Assembly: GCA_964523015.1 (NCBI GenBank)
Contig: CAZFXN010000048.1
Span: 1-22,395, forward strand
Length of the DNA stretch: 22,395 bases
DNA from: JAWXBT01 sp964523015
GTDB lineage: Bacteria; Bdellovibrionota_C; UBA2361; J135
Reading direction: 5' to 3'
Position 1 is the first letter of the stretch. The number at the start of each line of letters is the position of its first letter. Both the position numbers and the translations under genes were made by a program. This document shows positions 8,735-17,015 of the stretch, in pieces. The notes below the pieces were generated by a model. It did not search any database. It saw nothing but the letters and a program-made list of their open reading frames with translations, and was not told where the DNA came from.

Positions 8735-8932
8735 CTAGCTTCCGATGCTTAATCCAGAGATCCATACTCCAAGATTACTGAAGTAAGCACTTAGGCCAGT
8801 ACCAAAAGCATTCATAGCAGTTACGACAATGCCAGCCAGAACAGCAGCACCTACAGCGTACTCAAGAAGACTAAGTCCTCTTTCATCTGTCTTTGTAATT
8901 CTACTGTTTATATTATTAATTACTTTACGCAT
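8735..8932 (-). CDS. flp: Flp-type major pilin
   Basis: A 65-residue prepilin. The leader (1-19) is basic and ends in Gly19, followed by the type IVb/Flp motif G-LSLLEY with E24 and Y25 at positions 5 and 6 of the mature 46-residue pilin. The hydrophobic helix runs from about 23 to 44. Prepilin peptidase (CpaA/TadV, not in this window) should cut after G19. An almost ideal Shine-Dalgarno (AAGGAG, seven bases before the ATG) is stronger than those of most neighbours, as expected for the abundant structural subunit. Confidence 0.95.
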   Translation of the reverse strand: MRKVINNINSRITKTDERGLSLLEYAVGAAVLAGIVVTAMNAFGTGLSAYFSNLGVWISGLSIGS

Positions 8933-8962
8933 AAGTTATCTCCTTTTTAAATTACATCGTTC

Positions 8963-10519
8963 TTAAGTAATATTTGCTTTTTTGAATAGCTCTTCACTAT
9001 TATCGATCTCTTGTGCCAACTCTGATTCAGACACAGACTGATTAACCCCCTTAGCCACGAGCTTTTCAAAAATATCTTCTGCACAATCAAGTGTTGTTTT
9101 TTCTGCTATCTTCTCTGTCATTTCGGCTTTTTCAGCTTTTGCAGTCTTTTCGGCAGGTTTTTCATTTAACACTTTAGATGACGCGTGTTTTCTATCTTTA
9201 AATGGAATTAGCTTTGAGGTATCGAGTGCTTTCATTGGACTTGTCGTAGCTGTTTTAGCTCCAGGCACATGCACTAAGCGATTTTTAAACTTTGAGACAA
9301 CCGCATCAAAAATTCCCCATTCTCTATGATCAGAAGGTGATCTCTCAGGAGATTCTCCACTAATTCCTAACTCTAGTGAGTTATTAGTTAGTGCCTTAAC
9401 AAGTGACCGACCGCCCCTACTTAATAAGGTATCACCAGATCCTGGCCATCTCGAGGCTACTTTACAAAATGGAATCGGCCTTGATGCCCAATTAAGATCC
9501 GTTGATTTCGTTGCTACATTAATCTCTCTAACTAAAACATCTCTAGGAAGTCCATGCTTAGTTGAGGCATTTTCTAAATATATAATCTGCGCTGTTGGAG
9601 CGATAAATCCGCGAACAGTTCCTATCCGACTTACTGTTGAATAAAGACAAGCTGGATCATTTGTAACTAACATAACTACTTTATCTGCCACACGATAAAG
9701 AGTTTTTAACAAACTGCCCGCAACACTACCTACGTCAACAATTACAAGATCAAACTGAGCATCAAGAATCTCTAATATCGAAAGATAAACTCTCGCCTTT
9801 TCAGATCCGTAATCAACTGATTCATCATGAAGTGCAGCAGGAGACATGACAAAGAGCCCACCATCGTCACCCCAAATCGGTATCAAACATTGCTTAACGA
9901 ACTCCTCAGTTACTGGTCTAGTTCTCTCAAGAAGTAAATCTAAGTTTTCATTAATAAAGGGACGACTTTGAAGAAAACGGCTTAAATCTTGTGTCTCTAA
10001 ATCGAAATCAAGAATGGCAACTTTTTTACCTGCTAGGACTGCAGACTCTGCTAAGCCGGCGACCACTGAAGTTACGCCGAGTCCTCCCTTTGCCGAATCA
10101 ACCACCACCAAGTGACCATTTTTACCTTTTTTAGGTCGCCGACAGAGAAGTATGATCTTTTTAAAGAAAGTTAGAGAATCAGTTTTATCAGTTACTATGT
10201 CATCAGCACCAAGACGGGCGAGATCTTCAATTGTAACTAGTGTTTCTTTATTATCAGGGATTCGTACAATAATTGGAGTGTCAGGTAGCAAGTTTCTTAT
10301 CCTACCAATAGCACCTGGATCGGCTGTGAATAACTCTTCTCCAATTAAGCAAACATCAGGAGCGCCATGAAATTTTACTTCATCTGGAGAAAGTTGCTGA
10401 ACTGATATGCGAGGTAATAAAGATAATTCAGGTTGACCAGATTCTTGAAAAGTGGAGACATCCTTAGCCAGACGGCTTCTTGATTCTGCGCTTACATCAA
10501 CAACACTTAAACGCAACAT
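8963..10519 (-). CDS. cpaE: CpaE/TadZ-like pilus localisation ATPase
   Basis: A 518-residue protein of the CpaE/TadZ branch of the MinD/ParA family, which positions the Tad apparatus at the inner membrane. The N-terminus (about 1-125) is a degenerate receiver-like (atypical response regulator) domain. The ATPase domain starts at about 136 with a deviant P-loop AKGGLGVTS (143-151): the signature K144 is kept, but the second Lys is V149, as is common in this branch. DFDLE (171-175) and LVIVDVG (258-264) are the other conserved strands. After about residue 395 comes a Lys/Glu/Ala-rich, probably disordered tail with a repeated AEK pattern, longer than in many relatives. It is the first gene of the operon; a GGAG site lies 11 nt before the ATG. 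Confidence 0.9.
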   Translation of the reverse strand: MLRLSVVDVSAESRSRLAKDVSTFQESGQPELSLLPRISVQQLSPDEVKFHGAPDVCLIGEELFTADPGAIGRIRNLLPDTPIIVRIPDNKETLVTIEDLARLGADDIVTDKTDSLTFFKKIILLCRRPKKGKNGHLVVVDSAKGGLGVTSVVAGLAESAVLAGKKVAILDFDLETQDLSRFLQSRPFINENLDLLLERTRPVTEEFVKQCLIPIWGDDGGLFVMSPAALHDESVDYGSEKARVYLSILEILDAQFDLVIVDVGSVAGSLLKTLYRVADKVVMLVTNDPACLYSTVSRIGTVRGFIAPTAQIIYLENASTKHGLPRDVLVREINVATKSTDLNWASRPIPFCKVASRWPGSGDTLLSRGGRSLVKALTNNSLELGISGESPERSPSDHREWGIFDAVVSKFKNRLVHVPGAKTATTSPMKALDTSKLIPFKDRKHASSKVLNEKPAEKTAKAEKAEMTEKIAEKTTLDCAEDIFEKLVAKGVNQSVSESELAQEIDNSEELFKKANIT

Positions 10520-10550
10520 TAAGCAATAATCTCCTAATTTTTGAAATAGC

Positions 10551-10578
10551 GTGATGAGAACACTAAGTTTTACATCAC
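10551..10578 (-). promoter_or_regulatory. Candidate leader hairpin upstream of cpaE
   Basis: GTGATG (10551-10556) and CATCAC (10573-10578) are exact reverse complements. The stem partly extends inward through GAAC (10558-10561) against GTTT (10567-10570). If transcribed with cpaE, it would form a hairpin about 30-60 nt before the ATG. Function is not shown. Confidence 0.3.
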
Positions 10579-10593
10579 CGGGGCGTCTCTTTT

Positions 10594-10623
10594 ATATCCA
10601 ACTCTTCCATATCCAACTCTTCC
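10594..10623. repeat. Perfect tandem 15-bp repeat in the tad promoter region
   Basis: ATATCCAACTCTTCC occurs twice back to back (10594-10608, 10609-10623), about 75-105 bp upstream of the cpaE start. On the cpaE strand each unit reads GGAAGAGTTGGATAT. The exact duplication in a non-coding region suggests either paired regulator sites or a recent slippage event. Confidence 0.8.
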
Positions 10624-10806
10624 CACTATGGTATCGCTGAAAAATAATAAAAGTTGCCTCTTTTTTTCGGTTAAGAAACAATGTCCCCGTATCATTTGTC
10701 CATTGGTAAATTAACAGCAAATGGGAATGCTAATCAAAAATTGAAATTTACTGAGAGAATTAGAATGGTTAGAAATTGAATTTTATCTATAAAAGGCTTT
10801 TTTCCT

Positions 10807-11484
10807 ATGTTTAATTTAGTTAAAGCTGACTTAAGCATTCAACGATCTTTTCTGTTTTGGAGCTGGGATCTTGCCTATGAAGCAACTATTCAAATTGAGA
10901 AATCCCATTGCGGCACTATATTAGATGCACTTATTAAAAGTCTTATTGGAAAGAAGATCCTAAATGAGAAACAAAGTATCGATCTTAGTGGGCTTCCTAA
11001 TTTGAATGACAACCATCCCGCGCAGTTATACTTCCTTCGTGCAAGTGGCCAGCTTCAAGTTGGTGATACCGAATTTGAAGCATTTAAAGTAAAGCTTGAA
11101 TCTCCATTTCTAAAATTTAGTGGAGTTCATCATATCGTGCATGAAATAAAAGAGTTTGTTTCAGAGTTTATTCCATCATTTGTTAAGGTTAAAAACATCG
11201 GAAGAGCAATTCCATTAACAATCAATGAATTTTCATTTGGATTACAAAGTTATGAAAGTAAATACACTGTCTTTCTAGGATATAGTCCTGTCTCAAAAGA
11301 TAGATTACTTATTAACTACCAAGAGGGGGCCTTAAAGATTGTAATTGAAGCAGACTCAATGAAGAAAAAAGATCAACTTCCGCTTTCTAAATTTGAAATT
11401 CTAGAAAATCTGAATAAAATTACTCAGGATCTTCTAAAATTTAATTTGATAGATGACCTAAAAGCTAGAGCGGCGAACGCCTAA
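10807..11484 (+). CDS. Hypothetical protein divergent to the tad operon
   Basis: A 225-residue soluble-looking protein I do not recognise. There is no signal peptide or membrane helix. It begins MFNLVKADLSIQRSF and has a mixed beta/alpha pattern, with a Phe-rich N-terminal half, a basic segment near 190-197 and a helical C-terminus. An AAAGG sequence about 10 nt before the ATG supports the start. It is divergent to cpaE and may share its control region, which hints at but does not prove a link to pilus function. Its 3' end converges with the ppiD-like gene across 34 bp without an obvious terminator. Confidence 0.75.
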   Translation: MFNLVKADLSIQRSFLFWSWDLAYEATIQIEKSHCGTILDALIKSLIGKKILNEKQSIDLSGLPNLNDNHPAQLYFLRASGQLQVGDTEFEAFKVKLESPFLKFSGVHHIVHEIKEFVSEFIPSFVKVKNIGRAIPLTINEFSFGLQSYESKYTVFLGYSPVSKDRLLINYQEGALKIVIEADSMKKKDQLPLSKFEILENLNKITQDLLKFNLIDDLKARAANA

Positions 11485-11518
11485 CTGTAACTCTGTAAGA
11501 AATTAAGATTAAAGATAA

Positions 11519-13420
11519 TCAAGCATCGAGGTCGAGACTAGGACTAATATCAATCTCTGCTTTTGCTTTAAGGTCTTTAACTAAAGAAGCTAAAAGAAGT
11601 CTACCTAGTCGATCACTTTCCTGACTACGAGCTTCAGCTACTTTTTTAGATATTTCTTTAGAATCAGCTCCTTTAAGATCTTTTACTTGGAAAACATAGT
11701 GCTTTCCTCCTAGTGAATAGGCTCTTTTTGGAGCCTTACCCGGAGTGGTTGTATTAAAAAGATCAGCTTGCATTGAGGGATCATTAAAAGGAGCTGCGGC
11801 CTTTGCTCTAGTAATTTCTTTAAGCTCTTCTAGTTTTAACTTTAATGTCTTTGCGCCATCAGCTAATGTCTTATAGCCACCATCTTTTACTGCTGTAACT
11901 AAAGCCTGGGCAGCGTTTTGTGATAAGTTTTTAGACTCTAGGTCTTTCCAGACTTTCACAACTTGAGGTTTAATATTTTCTAAAGCTGGCACCTCGGCAG
12001 GTTGATACTCCTTAATTCCGACAAGGATTGTAAGGTCACCTAATTCAATCATCTGCTCTTTGATATCGGCACTAGAGATTAATTTAGCAGTCAATCCTTT
12101 AAGATTTTCTGGATCTTTATCAACCTCAAGAAGTTCTGAGGTAACCCGCGATACGATCGTTTTACTTAAAGCAAACTGATCTAACGGAAGATCTGATTTA
12201 AGCCAAGCATCATACAAATCATGTGCTGTAGCTGAAGCATAGGCAGGGGCCTGTTCCGCTCTTAATTTCTTTTCAATCTCATCTTTAACTTTGGCAAGAT
12301 CTTTAACTTCAGGCTCTTTATATGAATCTACTTTAATAATCTCATATCCATAATCTGTACCGATAACCTCAGAGATGCCGCCATTTTTAAGATTAAATGC
12401 TGCAGCCACTACCTCTTTTGCTAAGACTGTATTGCCACGCTGGATAGATCCAAGATCTCCTCCAAGAGTTTTCGTTGCGTAATCTTCAGAATGAATCTGA
12501 ACTAACTCTTCAAACGAACCCCCAGTAAGTGCTTTGTTTCGGATCTCTTCTGCTTTCTCTTTGAGTGCAGACATCTTTTCTGGTCCATCGCTTTTTCCGA
12601 AATTTAACTGGATATGGCGAGCTTGAACTTCCTCTGGTAATCGAAATTCATTTTGATGCTCAGAGTAATAGAATTCAACATCCTCTGATAATACTTCAAC
12701 ATCACCTAGATGATCTTTGGGATCAAACACGATATAGTGATACGCAATCGCAGGTTCAGTTTCATAATCTGTCGAGTTAGATTCATAAAATTCTTTTAGC
12801 TGATCATCTTTTGGATCAGCCACTTCATCTAAATACTCAGCGGAATCAAAGACTACATAATCTACAGTATAAGCGGTCTCTGCTTGAGCAAGAAATGATT
12901 CTGTCTCTCTCTTAGATGCAAAGGTAAGATCTTGGATTAAGTTTGAAAATTGCTCTGTTAATGCAGCACTATTTAATTGAGCTTCAAATTGAGCAGAGGT
13001 CATGCCTACTTGCTGAAGATAAGCACGATAAATCTTTTCATCATATCCATTTTGAAATAAGCCTGAGCCTAGAATCATTTTCTGCACGCCAACTTTACTA
13101 GCAACAAGGCCTGAAGCATTCGCAAAATCATTAACCAAAGTATCGGCAATTAGTCGATCTAGAATCTGCTGGTTGAGCTTTAGACTCCCGGCAAAGTTAT
13201 CAAAATTTGCGCCAAAGACCTGACGATATCTTGCCTCCAATTCCTTTCGTTCTTGATAAAACTGATCAAAGCTAATTTCTTGATCGCCTATCTTAACAGC
13301 AAAGCTGTCCCTTTTAGGACCACCTAGGTTGATACCAAACCCGGTCATCACAAAGGCAACGATCACTACCATTAATATAAGTAGGAACGATTTTTTAAAG
13401 CCATGAAATACTTGAAGCAT
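11519..13420 (-). CDS. ppiD: PpiD/SurA-like peptidyl-prolyl isomerase, membrane-anchored
   Basis: A 633-residue periplasmic folding factor. One N-terminal membrane helix (about 11-30) follows the short cytosolic start MLQVFHGFKK. A SurA_N-like domain lies at about 35-190 (VKIGDQEISFDQF, then LNQQILDRLI). A parvulin PPIC domain lies at about 262-366, containing VQARHIQLNF, FEELVQIHSED, LGGDLGSIQRG and GYEIIKVDS. A long C-terminal region resembles PpiD. Such proteins assist outer-membrane and periplasmic protein folding at the inner membrane. The ATG lies 2 nt after the stop of the DUF4911-like gene, so it is co-transcribed with gatCAB. The symbol is by architecture, not orthology. Confidence 0.87.
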   Translation of the reverse strand: MLQVFHGFKKSFLLILMVVIVAFVMTGFGINLGGPKRDSFAVKIGDQEISFDQFYQERKELEARYRQVFGANFDNFAGSLKLNQQILDRLIADTLVNDFANASGLVASKVGVQKMILGSGLFQNGYDEKIYRAYLQQVGMTSAQFEAQLNSAALTEQFSNLIQDLTFASKRETESFLAQAETAYTVDYVVFDSAEYLDEVADPKDDQLKEFYESNSTDYETEPAIAYHYIVFDPKDHLGDVEVLSEDVEFYYSEHQNEFRLPEEVQARHIQLNFGKSDGPEKMSALKEKAEEIRNKALTGGSFEELVQIHSEDYATKTLGGDLGSIQRGNTVLAKEVVAAAFNLKNGGISEVIGTDYGYEIIKVDSYKEPEVKDLAKVKDEIEKKLRAEQAPAYASATAHDLYDAWLKSDLPLDQFALSKTIVSRVTSELLEVDKDPENLKGLTAKLISSADIKEQMIELGDLTILVGIKEYQPAEVPALENIKPQVVKVWKDLESKNLSQNAAQALVTAVKDGGYKTLADGAKTLKLKLEELKEITRAKAAAPFNDPSMQADLFNTTTPGKAPKRAYSLGGKHYVFQVKDLKGADSKEISKKVAEARSQESDRLGRLLLASLVKDLKAKAEIDISPSLDLDA

Positions 13421-13422
13421 AA

Positions 13423-13722
13423 TTATCTCTCAACATATTGAAAAATTTCTTCTAAATCACAGGTTCCTTCATAATAACGCCAAGGAATGCTTTCCTTTAA
13501 CGATTCTAGAACCTGCTGACACAATAACACTAATTTTGGAGTGGTGATAAAACAGATTAACCCTTTGTTCTCATCGATCGTTTTTACAACGGCTAATCCA
13601 TCATAAGATTCAAAGATCGCGTGTATCAATACAATCTGCGATCTAGGGACTTCGATTGCAAGCAAAACTGTTTCCTCATCTAAGGGAACCTTGCCAGAAA
13701 TATGCACTCTAGGATCCTCCAT
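13423..13722 (-). CDS. DUF4911-like small protein
   Basis: A 99-residue protein resembling DUF4911, a family of unknown function seen mostly in delta-proteobacteria and relatives. The segment IVLIHAIFESYDGLAVVKTI matches the family's conserved 'iesyegla.v.T.d' pattern. It looks cytosolic, with alternating strands and helices. The ATG lies inside the last codons of gatB (14-nt overlap) and its stop is 2 nt before ppiD, so it is squeezed between them and probably translationally coupled. The family call is from memory of the pattern and is moderate. Confidence 0.7.
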   Translation of the reverse strand: MEDPRVHISGKVPLDEETVLLAIEVPRSQIVLIHAIFESYDGLAVVKTIDENKGLICFITTPKLVLLCQQVLESLKESIPWRYYEGTCDLEEIFQYVER

Positions 13723-15157
13723 CTTTTCTTTTCTTAAGTTCAGTCATAATTATATCGTTAGCAACCTTAGGGCTTAGATTGCCGCCTGATGCTTTCATAG
13801 CCTGACCGACAAAAAATCCAAATAATCTTTCATTTCCAGCAATATACGCTTTTAGCTGATCCTGATTCTCCTCGATAACTTTAATAGCAACTTTTCTAAC
13901 CTCTTCAGGATCGGAGACCTGCTTTAATCCTTTGTCCTGTATGATCTTCTCAGGATTATTCCCAGTTTTAAACATCTCCTCAAAAACTAACTTGGCCATC
14001 TTGCCGCTAATTACCTCTGCATCGATCAGCTTGATAAGTGATCCTAGATCTTTGGCAGTTATCTTGTTCTGCTCAAAATCCATCCCTTCTTTATTTAGAA
14101 GTCCAAAAAGCTCAGAGGCGATCCAATTACAAACTGCTTTTGCATTGGAACTAACCTGAAATGCAGCCTCAAAATAATCGATGAACTTTCTTTCACTGGT
14201 TAAAATATTAGCGTCGTATTCGGAAAGACCGTAGGTGTCAATTAAAAGCTGCCGTGCAGTTTCAGGAAGAGTTGGCATCTTAGCCCGGACCTCTTCAATC
14301 CAACTATCCTGTATACTAAGGGGTGGCAGATCAGGGTCAGGAAAATATCTATACTCTGCGCTCTCTTCTTTGCTTCGCATGGTGTGAGTAGATCCAGAAG
14401 TACTATCAAAGAGGCGGGTTTCTTGAACTATCGTGCCTCCTCCTTTTATGACAGATATCTGCCTTGCAATTTCATACTCAAGAGCTTTTTCAACAAACTT
14501 AAAAGAGTTTATATTTTTAATCTCAGATCGTGTTCCAAACTTCGACTCTCCAACTGGTCTTACTGAGATATTTGCATCACATCGAAGACTGCCCTCCTCC
14601 ATGTTACCATCACAGATCTCAAGATACCGTAGAATCTGCCTCATGGTTTTTAGGTACGCGGAGGCTTCTTGAGGGGAACGAATGTCAGGCTCACTAACTA
14701 TCTCAAGAAGCGGAACGCCAGCTCTATTGAGATCGACTAGAGAGGTTCCGCTTCTTGAATCATGAATATTTTTTCCAGCGTCCTCTTCCATGTGGATTCT
14801 GGTGATTCCAATTGTGCGTACCTGGTCTTCGATTCGAACCTTAACATGCCCGCGTTTGCAGATTGGCTCTTCGTATTGTGAGATCTGATACCCCTTTGGA
14901 AGATCTGGGTAAAAATAATGCTTACGGGCAAATCGATTAAACTTTTTAATTTCACAGCTGGTTGCCAAACCGAGCATGATGGCGTAATCGATCATAGATT
15001 TATTGATGACTGGCAAAGCCCCAGGCAAACCAAGTGTTACTGGATCACATAGCTCATTAACACCCTTGCCAAACTCAGTACTTGAACCACAAAATGCTTT
15101 TGACTTTGTGTTCAACTGGGCGTGAATTTCTAAACCAATTACAGCTTCGTATTCCAT
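13709..15157 (-). CDS. gatB: Asp-tRNA(Asn)/Glu-tRNA(Gln) amidotransferase subunit B
   Basis: A 482-residue full-length GatB. It binds mischarged Glu-tRNA(Gln) or Asp-tRNA(Asn) and activates the acyl group with ATP before amidation. Family signatures are IGLEIHAQL (7-15), VTLGLPGALPVIN, DLPKGYQISQYEEPI, HMEEDAGK, DLNRAGVPLLEIVSEPD and GSLRCDANISVRP. The C-terminal helical plus YqeY-like tail ends in KVANDIIMTELKKRK. It follows gatA by 12 nt and overlaps the DUF4911-like gene by 14 nt. Confidence 0.98.
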   Translation of the reverse strand: MEYEAVIGLEIHAQLNTKSKAFCGSSTEFGKGVNELCDPVTLGLPGALPVINKSMIDYAIMLGLATSCEIKKFNRFARKHYFYPDLPKGYQISQYEEPICKRGHVKVRIEDQVRTIGITRIHMEEDAGKNIHDSRSGTSLVDLNRAGVPLLEIVSEPDIRSPQEASAYLKTMRQILRYLEICDGNMEEGSLRCDANISVRPVGESKFGTRSEIKNINSFKFVEKALEYEIARQISVIKGGGTIVQETRLFDSTSGSTHTMRSKEESAEYRYFPDPDLPPLSIQDSWIEEVRAKMPTLPETARQLLIDTYGLSEYDANILTSERKFIDYFEAAFQVSSNAKAVCNWIASELFGLLNKEGMDFEQNKITAKDLGSLIKLIDAEVISGKMAKLVFEEMFKTGNNPEKIIQDKGLKQVSDPEEVRKVAIKVIEENQDQLKAYIAGNERLFGFFVGQAMKASGGNLSPKVANDIIMTELKKRKDGGS

Positions 15158-15169
15158 ACTAAATATCTC

Positions 15170-16624
15170 TTAATGAATAGGTGGTAGTTTACTTACCCAT
15201 TCAGTAGCCATCTCAAAGGCTAATCCTGTCTTAAATAACGTTGCTTCATCGAAAGCTTTACCGATTAATTGCAATCCTACTGGTAATTCTTTTGAATCAA
15301 AACCACACGGAACGCTCATGCCAGGTAACCCGGCTAAATTAACTGGAATAGTGAATACATCACTTAAGTACATCTGAAGTGGATCGGATGATTTTTCACC
15401 GATCTTAAAAGCTGTGCTTGGTGATGTTGGACAGGCAATCACATCGCAATCATTTGAAAATACGTTGTGAAAATCCTGAGCGATTAAGGTTCTTACTTTC
15501 TGGGCTTTTAAATAATAAGCATCGTAATATCCACTTGAGAGAACGTAAGTTCCGATCATGATCCTTCTTTTAACTTCGTCACCGAAACCTTCAGATCGGG
15601 TGCGACAGTAAAGATCCATGAGATCAGTTGCGTTTTCTGCTCTGTGACCGTATCGAATTCCATCATAGCGAGCTAAGTTTGATGAGGCTTCTGCGGGTGC
15701 GATAATATAGTAGGCGGCTAAAGCATAATCAGTATGCGGTAAGCTTATTGGCACTAACTTTGCCCCGAGTTTTTCTAGAACTTTTAAAGCTTGATCGATG
15801 ACTTCTCTAACTTCTGGATTGAGTCCATCAATAAAATATTCTTTAGGGATACCAACTCTTAATCCCTTTAGTGCTGACGGATCTTTTTTTGTTTCATTGC
15901 AGATAGCTTCAAAATTTGGGACTGGAATATCAACGGAAGTTGAGTCCTTTTCATCCTTGCCAGAGATAATTTGAGTCAGTATTGCAGCATCAGTTACGTT
16001 GGTAGCAAAACATCCAACCTGATCTAGGGAGGAGGCGTAAGCGATAACACCGTAGCGACTGACACGCCCATAAGTTGGTTTTATGCCGACGATACCTGAG
16101 AGGGAGGCAGGTTGGCGAATAGATCCTCCGGTATCTGTGCCGAGAGCAACTGGCGTAATTCGAGCAGCGACGGCTGCGGCAGATCCACCGCTCGATCCGC
16201 CTGGAACGCATTCAGTATTCCAAGGATTTTTTACTGGGCCAAAATAAGAAGTTTCATTGGAGGAGCCCATTGCGAATTCATCAAGATTTGTTTTTCCAAT
16301 AATTAGGGCGCCAGCCTTACGAAGCTTAGTGACAACAGTCGCATCATACGGGGCAACAAAGTTCTCCAAAATCCGACTCCCACACGTTGCCCTCACCCCT
16401 TTCACCAGCACAATGTCCTTGACTCCTACTGGCACCACGAAGTCTCTGAGACTTTTTTTATCATCTTTATCATCTTCAGGATCACAGAGGGTCACAAATG
16501 CATTTAAATCCTTGTAACGATTAGCTTTTGCAATAGCTTCATTAAAAAGATCTTGAGAGGCAAATTCCCCTTTTCCAAGGCCTGCCCTTAATTCAGTAAC
16601 ATTTTTTAATAATAACTCAGACAT
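15170..16624 (-). CDS. gatA: Asp-tRNA(Asn)/Glu-tRNA(Gln) amidotransferase subunit A
   Basis: A 484-residue amidase-signature glutaminase that releases ammonia from glutamine and channels it to GatB. The catalytic triad can be read as K69 (VGVKD), cis-S144 (PGGSSGGS) and nucleophile S168 (DTGGSIRQPAS), with the spacing found in characterised GatA proteins. Residues 49-58 form an Asp/Lys-rich insert just before the core strand, and the 15-bp palindrome of the dispersed motif (16440-16454) encodes residues right next to it. It lies 18 nt after gatC. No good Shine-Dalgarno is visible before the ATG. Confidence 0.98.
   Translation of the reverse strand: MSELLLKNVTELRAGLGKGEFASQDLFNEAIAKANRYKDLNAFVTLCDPEDDKDDKKSLRDFVVPVGVKDIVLVKGVRATCGSRILENFVAPYDATVVTKLRKAGALIIGKTNLDEFAMGSSNETSYFGPVKNPWNTECVPGGSSGGSAAAVAARITPVALGTDTGGSIRQPASLSGIVGIKPTYGRVSRYGVIAYASSLDQVGCFATNVTDAAILTQIISGKDEKDSTSVDIPVPNFEAICNETKKDPSALKGLRVGIPKEYFIDGLNPEVREVIDQALKVLEKLGAKLVPISLPHTDYALAAYYIIAPAEASSNLARYDGIRYGHRAENATDLMDLYCRTRSEGFGDEVKRRIMIGTYVLSSGYYDAYYLKAQKVRTLIAQDFHNVFSNDCDVIACPTSPSTAFKIGEKSSDPLQMYLSDVFTIPVNLAGLPGMSVPCGFDSKELPVGLQLIGKAFDEATLFKTGLAFEMATEWVSKLPPIH
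16438..16450 (+). repeat. Dispersed 13-bp motif, copy 1 (inside gatA)
   Basis: CGAAGTCTCTGAG. This copy extends to a perfect 15-bp palindrome AAGTCTCTGAGACTT (16440-16454), within gatA codons for S58 to F62. See copies at 17078, 18629 and 19813. Confidence 0.8.
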
Positions 16625-16642
16625 AGAGAGAATAATTCAAAA

Positions 16643-16942
16643 CTAGTTATCGACATTATGGTCTTTAATGATAGGCACTCTAAAAAATTGACCGTTTGTA
16701 TCAGGTGCATTTTGTAGGAAATCTTCTACCGGCATTGATTTGGAGACTACATCTTCACGATAAATATTTTTGTCGCCATGAATATGGGTCAAAGGTTGAA
16801 TTTCTGAAACATCTACGGACTCCAACTTATTGATGTACTCCATGATGCAGCTTAGATCTTTTGAATATTTTTCTGCATCCGATTCATTAAGGGAGAGTCT
16901 AGCCAACATCCCGATTTTTTTAATTTTGTCCTTAGAAATCAC
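16643..16942 (-). CDS. gatC: Asp-tRNA(Asn)/Glu-tRNA(Gln) amidotransferase subunit C
   Basis: A 99-residue GatC, which stabilises the GatA-GatB interface. The family pattern IKKIGMLARLSLNE near the N-terminus, then DLSCIMEYINKLESVDVSEIQPLTH and the C-terminal FFRVPIIKD are clear. The start is GTG at 16942, which gives the expected N-terminus; AAGAAG lies about 10 nt upstream. It is the first gene of the gatCAB-DUF4911-ppiD run. Full gatCAB suggests transamidation supplies Gln-tRNA and/or Asn-tRNA here. Confidence 0.95.
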   Translation of the reverse strand: MISKDKIKKIGMLARLSLNESDAEKYSKDLSCIMEYINKLESVDVSEIQPLTHIHGDKNIYREDVVSKSMPVEDFLQNAPDTNGQFFRVPIIKDHNVDN

Positions 16943-16991
16943 TTAACTAATCTTCTTATAAAATTAAGTTCACTTTTCGCTGAGATACTAT

Positions 16992-16997
16992 ATTATA
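16992..16997 (-). promoter_or_regulatory. Candidate -10 element of the gatCAB operon
   Basis: A perfect TATAAT reads on the minus strand 50 bp before the gatC GTG. A poor -35 (GACAAG) is 17 bp further upstream. It is the best sigma-70-like site in the 115-bp gap. Confidence 0.4.
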
Positions 16998-17015
16998 ACG
17001 CGCTGACTGAAAACC

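Larger units (their letters stand above)
10520..10806. promoter_or_regulatory. Divergent control region of the tad operon and a hypothetical gene
   Basis: A 287-bp AT-rich region between cpaE (minus) and the 10807 gene (plus). It contains the tandem 15-bp repeat at 10594-10623, an inverted repeat in the cpaE leader (10551-10578), a T7 tract (10663-10669), and, 90 bp before the plus-strand gene, a GG-N10-GC spacing (10705-10718) with only weak sigma-54 similarity. No clear sigma-70 -35/-10 pair was found for either direction. It should hold the tad promoter because cpaE is the first gene of the run. Confidence 0.5.

Noticed and set aside
10705..10718. GG-N10-GC spacing as a sigma-54 promoter for the 10807 gene
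   Set aside because: Only the invariant pairs fit; the flanking bases do not match TGGCAC or TTGCA, and such spacings are frequent by chance.
16429..16434. TGGCAC words (also near 11988, 17906, 20063, 22268) as sigma-54 -24 boxes
   Set aside because: None has GC at the right distance and most lie inside coding sequence.
15990..16517. Several short open frames on both strands across gatA
   Set aside because: They are antisense or out-of-frame shadows of a clearly conserved gene, with unnatural composition.
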